From contig NZ_UOOB01000001.1 in assembly GCF_900564145.1 (NCBI RefSeq), positions 3,412,754-3,476,753 on the forward strand: DNA of 64,000 bases. The letters run 5' to 3'. This document shows positions 25,972 to 33,448 of the stretch, one piece after another. Positions within the stretch are counted from its first letter, which is position 1. Each line of letters starts with the position of its first letter. Source of the stretch: Comamonas sp. lk (GTDB lineage Bacteria > Pseudomonadota > Gammaproteobacteria > Burkholderiales > Burkholderiaceae_C). Below the pieces are notes generated by a model. The model was not told where the DNA came from and made no database searches. It saw nothing but the letters and a program-made list of their open reading frames with translations. Made by a program: the position numbers and the translations under genes.

Positions 25972-25992
25972 AAGCACATAGCCAATACGTGG

Positions 25993-26021
25993 TTGAGCAT
26001 TGCAGAACCGCCTTCCATAAT
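25993..26021 (+). promoter_or_regulatory. Candidate sigma-70 promoter of metY
   Basis: TTGAGC (25993-25998), exactly 17 nt, then CATAAT (26016-26021), ending 55 bp before the metY start. Confidence 0.5.
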
Positions 26022-26076
26022 GGCTGCGGCCTGGGCCTGCCCAGTTCTGTCAGTCATCACAGGAAAGAGCATCTGC

Positions 26077-27354
26077 ATGCGTATCGAGACATTGGCGGTT
26101 CACGCCGGCTACTCCCCCGACCCCACCACCAAGGCCGTGGCCGTGCCCATCTACCAGACGGTGGCCTATGCCTTTGACAGCGCCCAGCATGGCGCCGACC
26201 TGTTCGATCTGAAGGTGCCCGGCAACATCTACACCCGCATCATGAATCCCACAACCGACGTGCTGGAAAAGCGCGTGGCAGCACTGGAAGGCGGTATCGC
26301 CGGGCTGGCCGTGGCCTCGGGCATGGCGGCGATCACGGCGGCCATCCAGACCCTGGCCGAAGCCGGTGACAACATCGTGTCTGCCAGCACGCTCTACGGC
26401 GGCACCTACAACCTGTTTGCCCATACCTTTCCGCAGCAAGGCATAGAAGTGCGCTTTGCCGATCCGCGCGATCCGGCCAGCTTTGGCAAATTGATCGATG
26501 CCAAGACCAAGGCCGTGTTCATCGAGTCCATCGGCAACCCGCTGGGCAATGTGACCGATATCCGCGCCCTGGCCGACGTGGCCCACCAGCATGGCGTACC
26601 GCTGATCGTGGACAACACCGTGCCCTCGCCCTATTTGCTGCGCCCCATCGAGTATGGCGCCGACATCGTCGTGCATTCGCTGACCAAATACCTGGGCGGT
26701 CACGGCACCAGCGTGGGCGGGGCGATTGTGGACAGCGGCAAGTTCCCGTGGGCCGAGCACAAAGCCCGCTTCAAGCGTCTGAACGAGCCTGATGTCAGCT
26801 ATCACGGCGTGGTCTACACCGAGGCTCTGGGCCCGGCCGCCTTCATAGGCCGCGCCCGCGTGGTGCCGCTGCGCAATATGGGCGCTGCCATCTCGCCGCA
26901 AAACGCGTTCCAGATCCTGCAAGGCATAGAAACTCTGGCCTTGCGCATGGACCGCATCTGCGAGAACACGCAAAAGATTGCCGAGACGCTGCAAAACCAC
27001 CCCAAGGTTCAATGGGTGCGCTATGCCGGTCTCAAGGATCATCCCGATCACGCCATCGTGCAAAAGCAGTCCGGCGGCCGTGCCTCGGGAATTTTGTCGT
27101 TCAGCCTCAAGGGCGATGAAGGCCGCGCCGCTGGTGCGCGCTTCCTCGATGCGCTGCAACTGTTCCCCCGTCTGGTGAATATTGGCGATGCCAAGTCGCT
27201 GGCCACCCACCCCGCCTCCACCACCCACCGCCAGCTCGACGCCGCCGAACTGGCCAAGGCCGGCGTGACCGAGGGCATGGTGCGCCTGTCCGTGGGCATA
27301 GAGCACATCGACGACTTGCTGGCCGATCTGCACCAGGCGCTGGAACAGGTCTGA
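26077..27354 (+). CDS. metY: O-acetylhomoserine sulfhydrylase (PLP-dependent, Cys/Met metabolism family)
   Basis: The 425-residue product begins MRIETLAVHAGYSPDPTTKA, the standard start of O-acetylhomoserine aminocarboxypropyltransferases. It shows IYTRIMNPTTDVLEKRVAALEGG, SASTLYGGTYNLF, and the PLP lysine in HSLTKYLGGHGTSVGG. The C-terminal VNIGDAKSLATHPASTTHRQL is typical. The enzyme makes homocysteine from O-acetylhomoserine and sulfide in methionine synthesis; some relatives use O-succinylhomoserine. It is divergent from the diguanylate cyclase gene and convergent with egtB. The upstream open frame is not conserved sequence. Confidence 0.92.
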   Translation: MRIETLAVHAGYSPDPTTKAVAVPIYQTVAYAFDSAQHGADLFDLKVPGNIYTRIMNPTTDVLEKRVAALEGGIAGLAVASGMAAITAAIQTLAEAGDNIVSASTLYGGTYNLFAHTFPQQGIEVRFADPRDPASFGKLIDAKTKAVFIESIGNPLGNVTDIRALADVAHQHGVPLIVDNTVPSPYLLRPIEYGADIVVHSLTKYLGGHGTSVGGAIVDSGKFPWAEHKARFKRLNEPDVSYHGVVYTEALGPAAFIGRARVVPLRNMGAAISPQNAFQILQGIETLALRMDRICENTQKIAETLQNHPKVQWVRYAGLKDHPDHAIVQKQSGGRASGILSFSLKGDEGRAAGARFLDALQLFPRLVNIGDAKSLATHPASTTHRQLDAAELAKAGVTEGMVRLSVGIEHIDDLLADLHQALEQV

Positions 27355-27399
27355 ACACGGCCTGCTTCAGGGCATGACGGCTGCGCCGGCGCAAGACGT

Positions 27400-28764
27400 T
27401 CAAGCGTCGCGCGCCAGACGCAGCCCGCTCATCTGCCAGCGGGCAGTCGCCGGAAAAAAGTTGCGGTAGCTCAGGCGTGAATGGCCAGTGGGCGTCAGGC
27501 AAGAGCTGCCGCGCAGCACATACTGGTTGACCATAAATTTGCCGTTGTACTCACCTACCGCCCCTTCGGCGACGCGAAAGCCCGGATAGGCGGCATAAGA
27601 CGATTGCGTCCACTCCCAGACCTGGCCGGTTGCCGGTGCGGCATCGCCGGCCATGGGCTGCGGGTGCAGGTGCAAGTTCGGCTGGGTGCGATGCGCATCG
27701 CTTGCCCCGGCTTGCCAGCCATGCTCGGCATGCGCGGCCATGGCCACCTCCCACTCCATCTCCGTGGGCAAACGCGCGCCGGCCCAGCGGGCATAGGCAT
27801 CGGCTTCGTAGTAGGAAAGATGGCAGACCGGTCGCTGCCCATGCAGCGCAAGCGCACCGTAAAGGCTGAACTCCTGCCAGTCCTCCAGGCGGCTGCCGCC
27901 CTGTGGTGCACGCCAGTACCAGGGGTGGCTCAGCTGCTGGGCCTGGCACCAGTCCCAGCCCTCGGCCAGCCACCACTGGGGCTGGCTATAGCCGCCGTCC
28001 AGTACAAAGCGCAAAAACTCACCATTGCTGACCGGCCGCAAGGCAATCTGCGCTGCCTGCACATAAACGCCATGGCGGGGGCTTTCATTGTCAAAAGCAA
28101 AACCCTTTCCCGAGTGACCAATGCTGTAGAGGCCCTCTGCCACCGATTGCCAGGCAGTTTCGGCAATGCCGGCAATCGTCAGTTCAACCTTCTGCGGCTC
28201 TTCCATATAGGCAGGCCATAAGGGATGGCAGGACAGCAGATGTTTGAGATCGGTGAGCAGCAGCTCCTGATGCTGCTGCTCATGCTGCAAGCCCAAATTA
28301 ATCAGCTGCGCCACCGTCTGCTGCAGCGCCACAGGCTTGGCTTCCATGGTGCGGAGTAGCGCCAGCATCCGCCCATCCACCTGCGTGCGGTAAGCCATGA
28401 CCTGCGCCAAAGGCGGCCGCGTCAGCAAACCACGCTGGGCCCTTGGATGGCGCGCCCCCACCTGCTGGTAGTAGGAGTTGAACAGCATGCGAAAACTGGC
28501 ATCAAAAGGCCGGTGATCCGGCTCGTGGAGCGCAAGCACAAAGGTTTCGAAAAACCAGCTGCTGTGCGCCAGATGCCATTTGGCCGGGCTGGCATCGGGC
28601 ATGGATTGCACGCAGGCATCTTCGGCCGACAGTGGTGCTGCCAGGCTTTGCGTGGTTGCGCGCACCGCCGCAAACTGCGCCGTCAGCGCAGACCAGTCGA
28701 TGGGAGCGGCATGCGCGGCGACCGCAGAAGGCAGCTCTTGATACACGGCTTCAAGCCTGGGCAT
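27400..28764 (-). CDS. egtB: Ergothioneine biosynthesis protein EgtB (sulfoxide synthase)
   Basis: The product has 454 residues from the ATG at 28764. The N-terminal DinB-like half holds the iron ligands: KWHLAHSSWFFETF and HEQQHQELLL (HxxxHxE). The C-terminal half is a formylglycine-generating-enzyme (FGE-sulfatase) domain with PVCHLSYYEADAYARWAGARLPTEMEWE, VWEWTQSSYAAYPGF and VLRGSSCLTP. EgtB joins hercynine to a thiol donor (cysteine or gamma-glutamylcysteine) with oxygen. Its start overlaps the end of egtD by 14 bp, so the two are co-translated. An ATG at 28791 is an alternative. No gene for the final C-S lyase is in view. Confidence 0.92.
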   Translation of the reverse strand: MPRLEAVYQELPSAVAAHAAPIDWSALTAQFAAVRATTQSLAAPLSAEDACVQSMPDASPAKWHLAHSSWFFETFVLALHEPDHRPFDASFRMLFNSYYQQVGARHPRAQRGLLTRPPLAQVMAYRTQVDGRMLALLRTMEAKPVALQQTVAQLINLGLQHEQQHQELLLTDLKHLLSCHPLWPAYMEEPQKVELTIAGIAETAWQSVAEGLYSIGHSGKGFAFDNESPRHGVYVQAAQIALRPVSNGEFLRFVLDGGYSQPQWWLAEGWDWCQAQQLSHPWYWRAPQGGSRLEDWQEFSLYGALALHGQRPVCHLSYYEADAYARWAGARLPTEMEWEVAMAAHAEHGWQAGASDAHRTQPNLHLHPQPMAGDAAPATGQVWEWTQSSYAAYPGFRVAEGAVGEYNGKFMVNQYVLRGSSCLTPTGHSRLSYRNFFPATARWQMSGLRLARDA

Positions 28765-29809
28765 GAATGACGGCAAACCACTGCTGCTCATCGGTCCAGA
28801 CCTGACTGCGGCCAAAGCCGGCACTGGCCAGCATGGAGAGAAATTCAGGCAAGGGATATTTGTAGCTGTTTTCCGTATGAATGCTCTCGCCTTGCGCAAA
28901 GCAGCGCAGGCCCTGTGGCCAGCGCACCATGACGGGATGGCGGGCGCGCAAATGCATTTCAATGCGGGAATGCTGCACATCGAAGCGCGCCTCATGCACC
29001 CAGTCCGTTGCCCTGAAATCGCTGCCCAGCAAGCTGTTCACATGGCTGAGTACATTGAGATTGAACTCGGCTGTAACGCCCTGCGCATCGTCGTAGGCAG
29101 CTATCAAAACAGGAAGTGATTTGGGCAGATCTATGCCTATCAGCAGTCCGCCATCGCCGTTCAAAAGCGAGCGCATATGCTGCAGCATATGCAGGGCCTG
29201 CAAGGTATCAAAGTTGCCTATGGATGAGCCGGGATAGAACAACTCGCGCCGGGCCAGCGGTACATCGGGCGGCAGTTGCCAATCGGCGGTGAAATCGGCG
29301 GCCACGGCGCTTGCCTTCAGCTGCGGAAAATCCTGGCCCAGGCGCGCCACCGCCGCCTGCAGAAAATCCCCAGCAATGTCCACGCCCACAAACTGCTGCG
29401 GCGCCAGACTGCGGCACAGACGCCGAACTTTTTCGCAGTTGCCCGCGCCCATCTCGATCAACACCTGACAGCCGCTCATGGCCTGCGCCATGGCGCTCTC
29501 ATACCGGGCCATGATCGCGGCCTCGGTACGCGTGGGGTAATACTCGGGCAGCTGCGTGATCTGCTCAAACAAGGCGCAGCCGCGTGCGTCGTACAGAAAT
29601 TTGGGTGAGATCTGCGCCTGCTGCTGCATCAGGCCTTGCGCCAGCTCATGGCGCAGCAGGCATGACGCATCGTCCTGATGTCCGGCGCCGTTGGCGGCGA
29701 CAACTGGCGGCGAGGAAGACGCCAGAGGCAGGGGAATACGCCCGGCACGGGAAAAAAACTCTATGGATGTTGCCTGCCTATCCGATACCAAACGTGATGC
29801 CAAACGCAT
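28751..29809 (-). CDS. egtD: L-histidine N-alpha-trimethyltransferase EgtD
   Basis: The product has 352 residues from the ATG at 29809, preceded by GGAGAGG. Motifs are FLYDARGCALFEQITQLPEYYPTR-type (split FLYDARG and LPEYYPTRTE), the SAM site IEMGAGNCEKVRRL, FYPGSSIGNF with the substrate-binding Asn, and IHTENSYKY near the C-terminus. EgtD trimethylates histidine to hercynine, the first step of ergothioneine synthesis, in the cytosol. It is the first gene of a two-gene operon with egtB. Confidence 0.93.
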   Translation of the reverse strand: MRLASRLVSDRQATSIEFFSRAGRIPLPLASSSPPVVAANGAGHQDDASCLLRHELAQGLMQQQAQISPKFLYDARGCALFEQITQLPEYYPTRTEAAIMARYESAMAQAMSGCQVLIEMGAGNCEKVRRLCRSLAPQQFVGVDIAGDFLQAAVARLGQDFPQLKASAVAADFTADWQLPPDVPLARRELFYPGSSIGNFDTLQALHMLQHMRSLLNGDGGLLIGIDLPKSLPVLIAAYDDAQGVTAEFNLNVLSHVNSLLGSDFRATDWVHEARFDVQHSRIEMHLRARHPVMVRWPQGLRCFAQGESIHTENSYKYPLPEFLSMLASAGFGRSQVWTDEQQWFAVIHAQA

Positions 29810-30036
29810 GCTGCCTCTCCTGATGAGTTGATCGCACAAGGCGGCTGTCTGCCAAACCTGGGCCATCACTGCCAAGCCATGATTGCGACCCCGGCACCAA
29901 GCCCAAGCCAGCAAAGCACCAGCCTATCGCCGCCAGCGCTGGACAGAAGTAGGACTGAGCCCAGCGATATTTTTCACATCATGAGATATCGGACGTTTGA
30001 ATGAAGCCGGCATTTGTTGCTAGCCATCTCCAGAGC

Positions 30037-30071
30037 AAAAAAAATCGGTAGCCGCCAAAGCGGATACCGAT
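30037..30071 (-). terminator. Intrinsic terminator, probably of ompW
   Basis: On the minus strand ATCGGTATCCGC, a TTTG loop and GCGGCTACCGAT (one mismatch) are followed by a run of T. It lies about 200 bp after the ompW stop codon, with repeat copy 3 in between. Confidence 0.7.
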
Positions 30072-30129
30072 CAAATACATACACCCAAGCCAGAGAAATG
30101 GCTGCCGCGCAAACAGCAGCCACCCCTTT

Positions 30130-30184
30130 AGAACGTATTGACGATTTCTACGCAGCCGCGTTGAGGAGATCGTCAACACGTTCT
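30130..30184. repeat. Structured repeat element, copy 3 (55-bp internal deletion derivative)
   Basis: Only the two ends remain: AGAACGTATTGACGATTTC with CTACGCAGCCGCGTTGAG at the left, joined directly to GAGATCGTCAACACGTTCT at the right. The ends now form one hairpin of about 19 bp. It lies between ompW and its probable terminator. Confidence 0.75.
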
Positions 30185-30266
30185 TACACCGCAACCACTT
30201 GCGGTGCGTGTTTCAAGGCAGAAAACGCTTCACCTCATCTGCCCTGAAAAACACGGTTTGCCGCTA

Positions 30267-30866
30267 TCAGAAGCGATAGCCCACGCCCACGCCCACCAGC
30301 CATGGATCGACCTTGAACTTACCGATTCCGCCGCTGACCTGGGTGTCGATATACACCTTCTTGACGTCGAAGTTCAGCGACCAGTTCTTGTCCAGAGCGT
30401 AGTCAAAGCCCAGTTGCAACGCACCGCCAAAGCTGTTTTTCTTGACGCTCAGGGCACCGTCCAGAATGTCCACGTTCGAGAAGCGCGTGTAGTTGATACC
30501 GGCACCCACATAAGGCTTGAAAGCGCCGAAGTTGGTGAAGTGGTATTGGGCCAGCAAGGTGGGCGGCAGATGCTTGAGCGAACCGATCTTGCCGCCGTTG
30601 AGGCGCACATCATGCTTTTGCGGATAGGTCAGAACCAGCTCGGCAGCGATATTGGGCGTGAAGAAGTAGGACACATCCAGTTCGGGCATCCACTTGTTGT
30701 TGATGCTCACGCCCGCAGCACCGGCGGCACCGCCGTTGTCGCTGTCCAGATTCACTGCACGCATACGCACCAGCCAGGGGCTGCTGCCGTCAAAGGATTG
30801 GGCAAAAGCAGTACCGGCAGTCAGGGCGCTGGCAGCGGCAGCAATCGCGATCAGAGTCTTTTTCAT
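30267..30866 (-). CDS. ompW: OmpW family outer-membrane protein
   Basis: The product has 199 residues from the ATG at 30866, with AAGGA upstream. Residues 1-22 form a signal peptide (MKKTLIAIAAAASALTAGTAFA). The mature protein shows the OmpW pattern: WLVRMRAVNLDSDNG, LDVSYFFTPNIAAELVLTYPQKHDV, LPPTLLAQYHF, KPYVGAGINYTRF and a C-terminal aromatic residue (GVGYRF) for BAM recognition. OmpW forms a small eight-stranded barrel linked to uptake of hydrophobic small molecules and to stress responses. It is monocistronic. A GGAGC-GCTCC hairpin lies in its 5' leader. Confidence 0.9.
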   Translation of the reverse strand: MKKTLIAIAAAASALTAGTAFAQSFDGSSPWLVRMRAVNLDSDNGGAAGAAGVSINNKWMPELDVSYFFTPNIAAELVLTYPQKHDVRLNGGKIGSLKHLPPTLLAQYHFTNFGAFKPYVGAGINYTRFSNVDILDGALSVKKNSFGGALQLGFDYALDKNWSLNFDVKKVYIDTQVSGGIGKFKVDPWLVGVGVGYRF

Positions 30867-30983
30867 TGGCTTTTTTCCTTGAAGAAAATCCGGGGAGCGC
30901 TGTGCTCCTTCCTTGACATTGATTGAAACAAAGCCCTGCACACTCGGGTTTGTCCCAGGTCAATCCAGCCGGGCTCGCCGCAA

Positions 30984-31022
30984 AGAAAAAAGCGGGCGTT
31001 GCCCTTTGGCTACGCCCGCTTT
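30984..31022 (-). terminator. Intrinsic terminator of the DUF808 gene
   Basis: AAAGCGGGCGT and ACGCCCGCTTT flank a 12-nt loop and are followed on the minus strand by TTTTTTC, about 55 bp after the stop codon at 31077. Confidence 0.75.
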
Positions 31023-31076
31023 AGCTGCTGATACAACGCAAAGCGCTGCCAATACTTCGGTGTTAGATATACATTT

Positions 31077-32090
31077 TTAATGCCCGGTCTTGGCCGGGCG
31101 CAGCTTGTGCCAGAGCTCCACGCACACCACTACGGCCGCGCCGATGACGGCGCCCACCAGCACATGCACCAGCACCGCGCCCAGTGCGGCGGCAATTCCG
31201 CCCACGGGAGCGATCACGGCCTGCACCCAATGCTCTATCGGTGCCATGCCATGCACCAGCAAGCTGCCGCCCACCATGAACATGGCCGCCGTGCCCACAA
31301 CGGACAGCCCGCGCATCAACCAGGGAGTGAACGCAATCGTGCCGCGGCCAATCGCTTGCAGGGCCGCGCTTTTCTTGGCCATCAGCCAGCCGCCCACATC
31401 ATCCATGCGCACAATGCCGGCCACCAGGCCGTAGACAAACACGGTGATGGCCAGCGCCACGGCCACCAGCACGGTGAACTGTTCCCACAGCGGCTTGCTC
31501 GCCACCGTGCCCAGGGCAATGGCCATGATTTCGGCCGACAAGATGAAGTCGGTGCGCACCGCACCTGCGATTTTTTCTTTTTCGTACTGCGCCGGGTCCA
31601 ACTGCTTTTCATGCGCAGCCCGCACCGAAGACGGCGCCACGCCGATCTGCGCCGCCTCGACAGATTCGGCCACTACCTGCTTGGCACCATGCTGTTGCCG
31701 TTTGCGAAACAGCTCCAGAATTTTTTCCACGCCTTCAAAGCACAGAAAAGCACCGCCGACCATCAGCAGCGGGATGATCAACCAGGGCGCAAAAGCGCTG
31801 ATCAGCATGGCCGCCGGCACCAGATAGGCCTTGTTCTTGAGCGAGCCCTTGGCCACCGCCCAGACCACGGGCAGCTCCCGGTTGGCGCTCACGCCCGTGA
31901 CCTTCTCGGCATTGAGCGCCAGATCGTCGCCCAGCACGCCGGCGGTTTTTTGCATGGCAACCTTGGTCTGGGCCGCCACATCATCCAGGATGGCCGTGCT
32001 CTTGCCGGCGGCCGTCTTGGTCATCAAGGCCACGTCGTCGAGCAAGGCTGCAATGTCGTCGAGCAGCATTAAAAGGCCAGCAACTGCCAT
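31077..32090 (-). CDS. yedI: DUF808 (YedI) family inner-membrane protein
   Basis: The product has 337 residues from the second ATG (32090), which has GGAG 8 nt upstream; the ATG 6 nt earlier is too close. It matches E. coli YedI: LLDDIAALLDDVALM, KTAGVLGDDLALNAEKVTGV, NRELPVVWAVAKGSLKNK, GGAFLCFEGVEKI, EKEKIAGAVRTDFILSAEIMAI and APWLMRGLSVVGT-type segments. It has about six to eight membrane segments. No function is established for the family. It follows the vWA gene of the next operon by 135 bp on the same strand and may be read through from it. Confidence 0.88.
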   Translation of the reverse strand: MAVAGLLMLLDDIAALLDDVALMTKTAAGKSTAILDDVAAQTKVAMQKTAGVLGDDLALNAEKVTGVSANRELPVVWAVAKGSLKNKAYLVPAAMLISAFAPWLIIPLLMVGGAFLCFEGVEKILELFRKRQQHGAKQVVAESVEAAQIGVAPSSVRAAHEKQLDPAQYEKEKIAGAVRTDFILSAEIMAIALGTVASKPLWEQFTVLVAVALAITVFVYGLVAGIVRMDDVGGWLMAKKSAALQAIGRGTIAFTPWLMRGLSVVGTAAMFMVGGSLLVHGMAPIEHWVQAVIAPVGGIAAALGAVLVHVLVGAVIGAAVVVCVELWHKLRPAKTGH

Positions 32091-32225
32091 GCACATTTCT
32101 CCGGAGTTGAATCAGCAGCCATCATGAAGGCAAGCCCGGCCCGCAGCTGTTGGATTTTGGGGAAGGTCTTGCACGGCCCCCGCGCTTTGGGCCTGGCACG
32201 ACCTCGACTGCAACTTGGAAGGTGA

Positions 32226-33446
32226 CTATTTGCTGGTCTTGAAGCCCTGGGTCGCCGCCCAGGCCGCCACATCGTCGCGGCGAATGGCGGCCGCCATCAG
32301 TTGGGGAAACGCATCGGGCGTGCAGGCAAACGAAGGCACGCCCAGGGCGGCCAGCTTGGCGGCCAGTTCGGCGTCATAGGCCGGAGCACCCTCGTCGCTC
32401 AGCGCCAGCAAGGTGATGAACTGCACGCCGGACTCGACCAGCTCGTTGGCACGGCGCAGCAGGCCAGATTCGACGCCGCCCTCGTACAGGTCCGAGATCA
32501 GCACCAGAATGCTGTTGCGCGGCTCGCTGATCAGGCTCTGGCAATAGCCGACGGCGCCGTTGATATCGGTGCCGCCGCCCAGTTGCACGCCAAACAGCAC
32601 ATCGACCGGATCGTCAAGCTTGTCGGTCAGATCCACCACCGCCGTATCGAACACCACCAGCTTGGTGGCCACGGCCGGCAAGCTGGCCATCACCGCACCA
32701 AAAATGCTGGAATACACCACCGAGTTGGCCATGGAGCCGCTTTGGTCTATGCACAAAATCACTTCGCGCTGTGGGCGTCTGGCCTTGCGGCCGTAGCCAA
32801 TCAAAGTCTCGGGGACTATGGTCTGGTACTCAGGCTGCCAGTGGCGCAGATTGGCACGTATGGTGCGATTCCAGTCAATCTCGGCATGGCGCGGGCGGCG
32901 GTTGCGCTGGCTGCGGTCCAGCGCCCCGCTGACGGCGCTGCGCATGGGTTCCTCCAGCTTTTTCATCAGCTCATCGACCACCTTGCGCACCACCAGACGG
33001 GCCGTGGCCTTGGTGTTTTGCGGGATCACCGAGCCCAGCGAGATCAGATCGGCCACCAGATGCACATCGGGCTGCACGTTCTCCAGCATCTCGGGCTGCA
33101 GCAGCAGCTCGCGCAGATTCAGGCGCTCCATGGCATCGCGCTGCATGACCTGCACCACCTGGCTGGGAAAGTACTTGCGGATATCGCCCAGCCAGCGCGA
33201 CACCGAGGGCGAGGAATTGCCGCGTCCGCCCTTGCGCGACGAGAGCTTGCTGTCTTCCTCATACAGTGCGGCCAGCGCCTGATCCATTTCCTGCAGGCGG
33301 CCGCCAACGCCACCGCAGCTGGCATCAGCCGGGCTGCCCAGCACCATGCGCCAGCGTTGCAAGCGGGTGGTGGGCTCCAGCGACTCCTGCGCCGGCTCTT
33401 CGTCTTCTTGCGGCATGGCAGCCAAAGCATTGCTTGTTTGATTCAT
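32226..33446 (-). CDS. vWA (MIDAS) domain protein of the SWIM-MoxR operon
   Basis: The product has 406 residues. The N-terminal 200 residues are helical with an RGNSSPSVSRWLGDIRKYF segment. The vWA domain occupies about residues 220-400: VILCIDQSGSM supplies DxSxS, GGGTDINGA the MIDAS threonine and LISDLYEGG the aspartate, so divalent-metal-dependent ligand binding should be intact. Such proteins act as substrate adaptors for MoxR AAA+ ATPases. The gene starts 2 bp after the DUF5682 gene ends, at the distal end of a five-gene operon. Function of the whole system is unknown. Confidence 0.88.
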   Translation of the reverse strand: MNQTSNALAAMPQEDEEPAQESLEPTTRLQRWRMVLGSPADASCGGVGGRLQEMDQALAALYEEDSKLSSRKGGRGNSSPSVSRWLGDIRKYFPSQVVQVMQRDAMERLNLRELLLQPEMLENVQPDVHLVADLISLGSVIPQNTKATARLVVRKVVDELMKKLEEPMRSAVSGALDRSQRNRRPRHAEIDWNRTIRANLRHWQPEYQTIVPETLIGYGRKARRPQREVILCIDQSGSMANSVVYSSIFGAVMASLPAVATKLVVFDTAVVDLTDKLDDPVDVLFGVQLGGGTDINGAVGYCQSLISEPRNSILVLISDLYEGGVESGLLRRANELVESGVQFITLLALSDEGAPAYDAELAAKLAALGVPSFACTPDAFPQLMAAAIRRDDVAAWAATQGFKTSK

Positions 33447-33448
33447 GG

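Larger units (their letters stand above)
29810..30266. other. 457-bp intergenic region with terminator and element copy 3
   Basis: This gap lies between two minus-strand genes, ompW and egtD. It contains a minus-strand terminator (30037-30071) and the 55-bp deletion derivative of the structured element (30130-30184). The egtD promoter must be between about 29810 and 30036. I see no gene in it. Confidence 0.6.

Noticed and set aside
29979..30194. A 71-residue ORF between egtD and ompW
   Set aside because: It spans the terminator hairpin and repeat copy 3 and has no ribosome-binding site.
30204..30926. A 240-codon plus-strand frame across ompW
   Set aside because: OmpW on the minus strand has a signal peptide, barrel pattern and C-terminal aromatic residue; the plus frame is its shadow.
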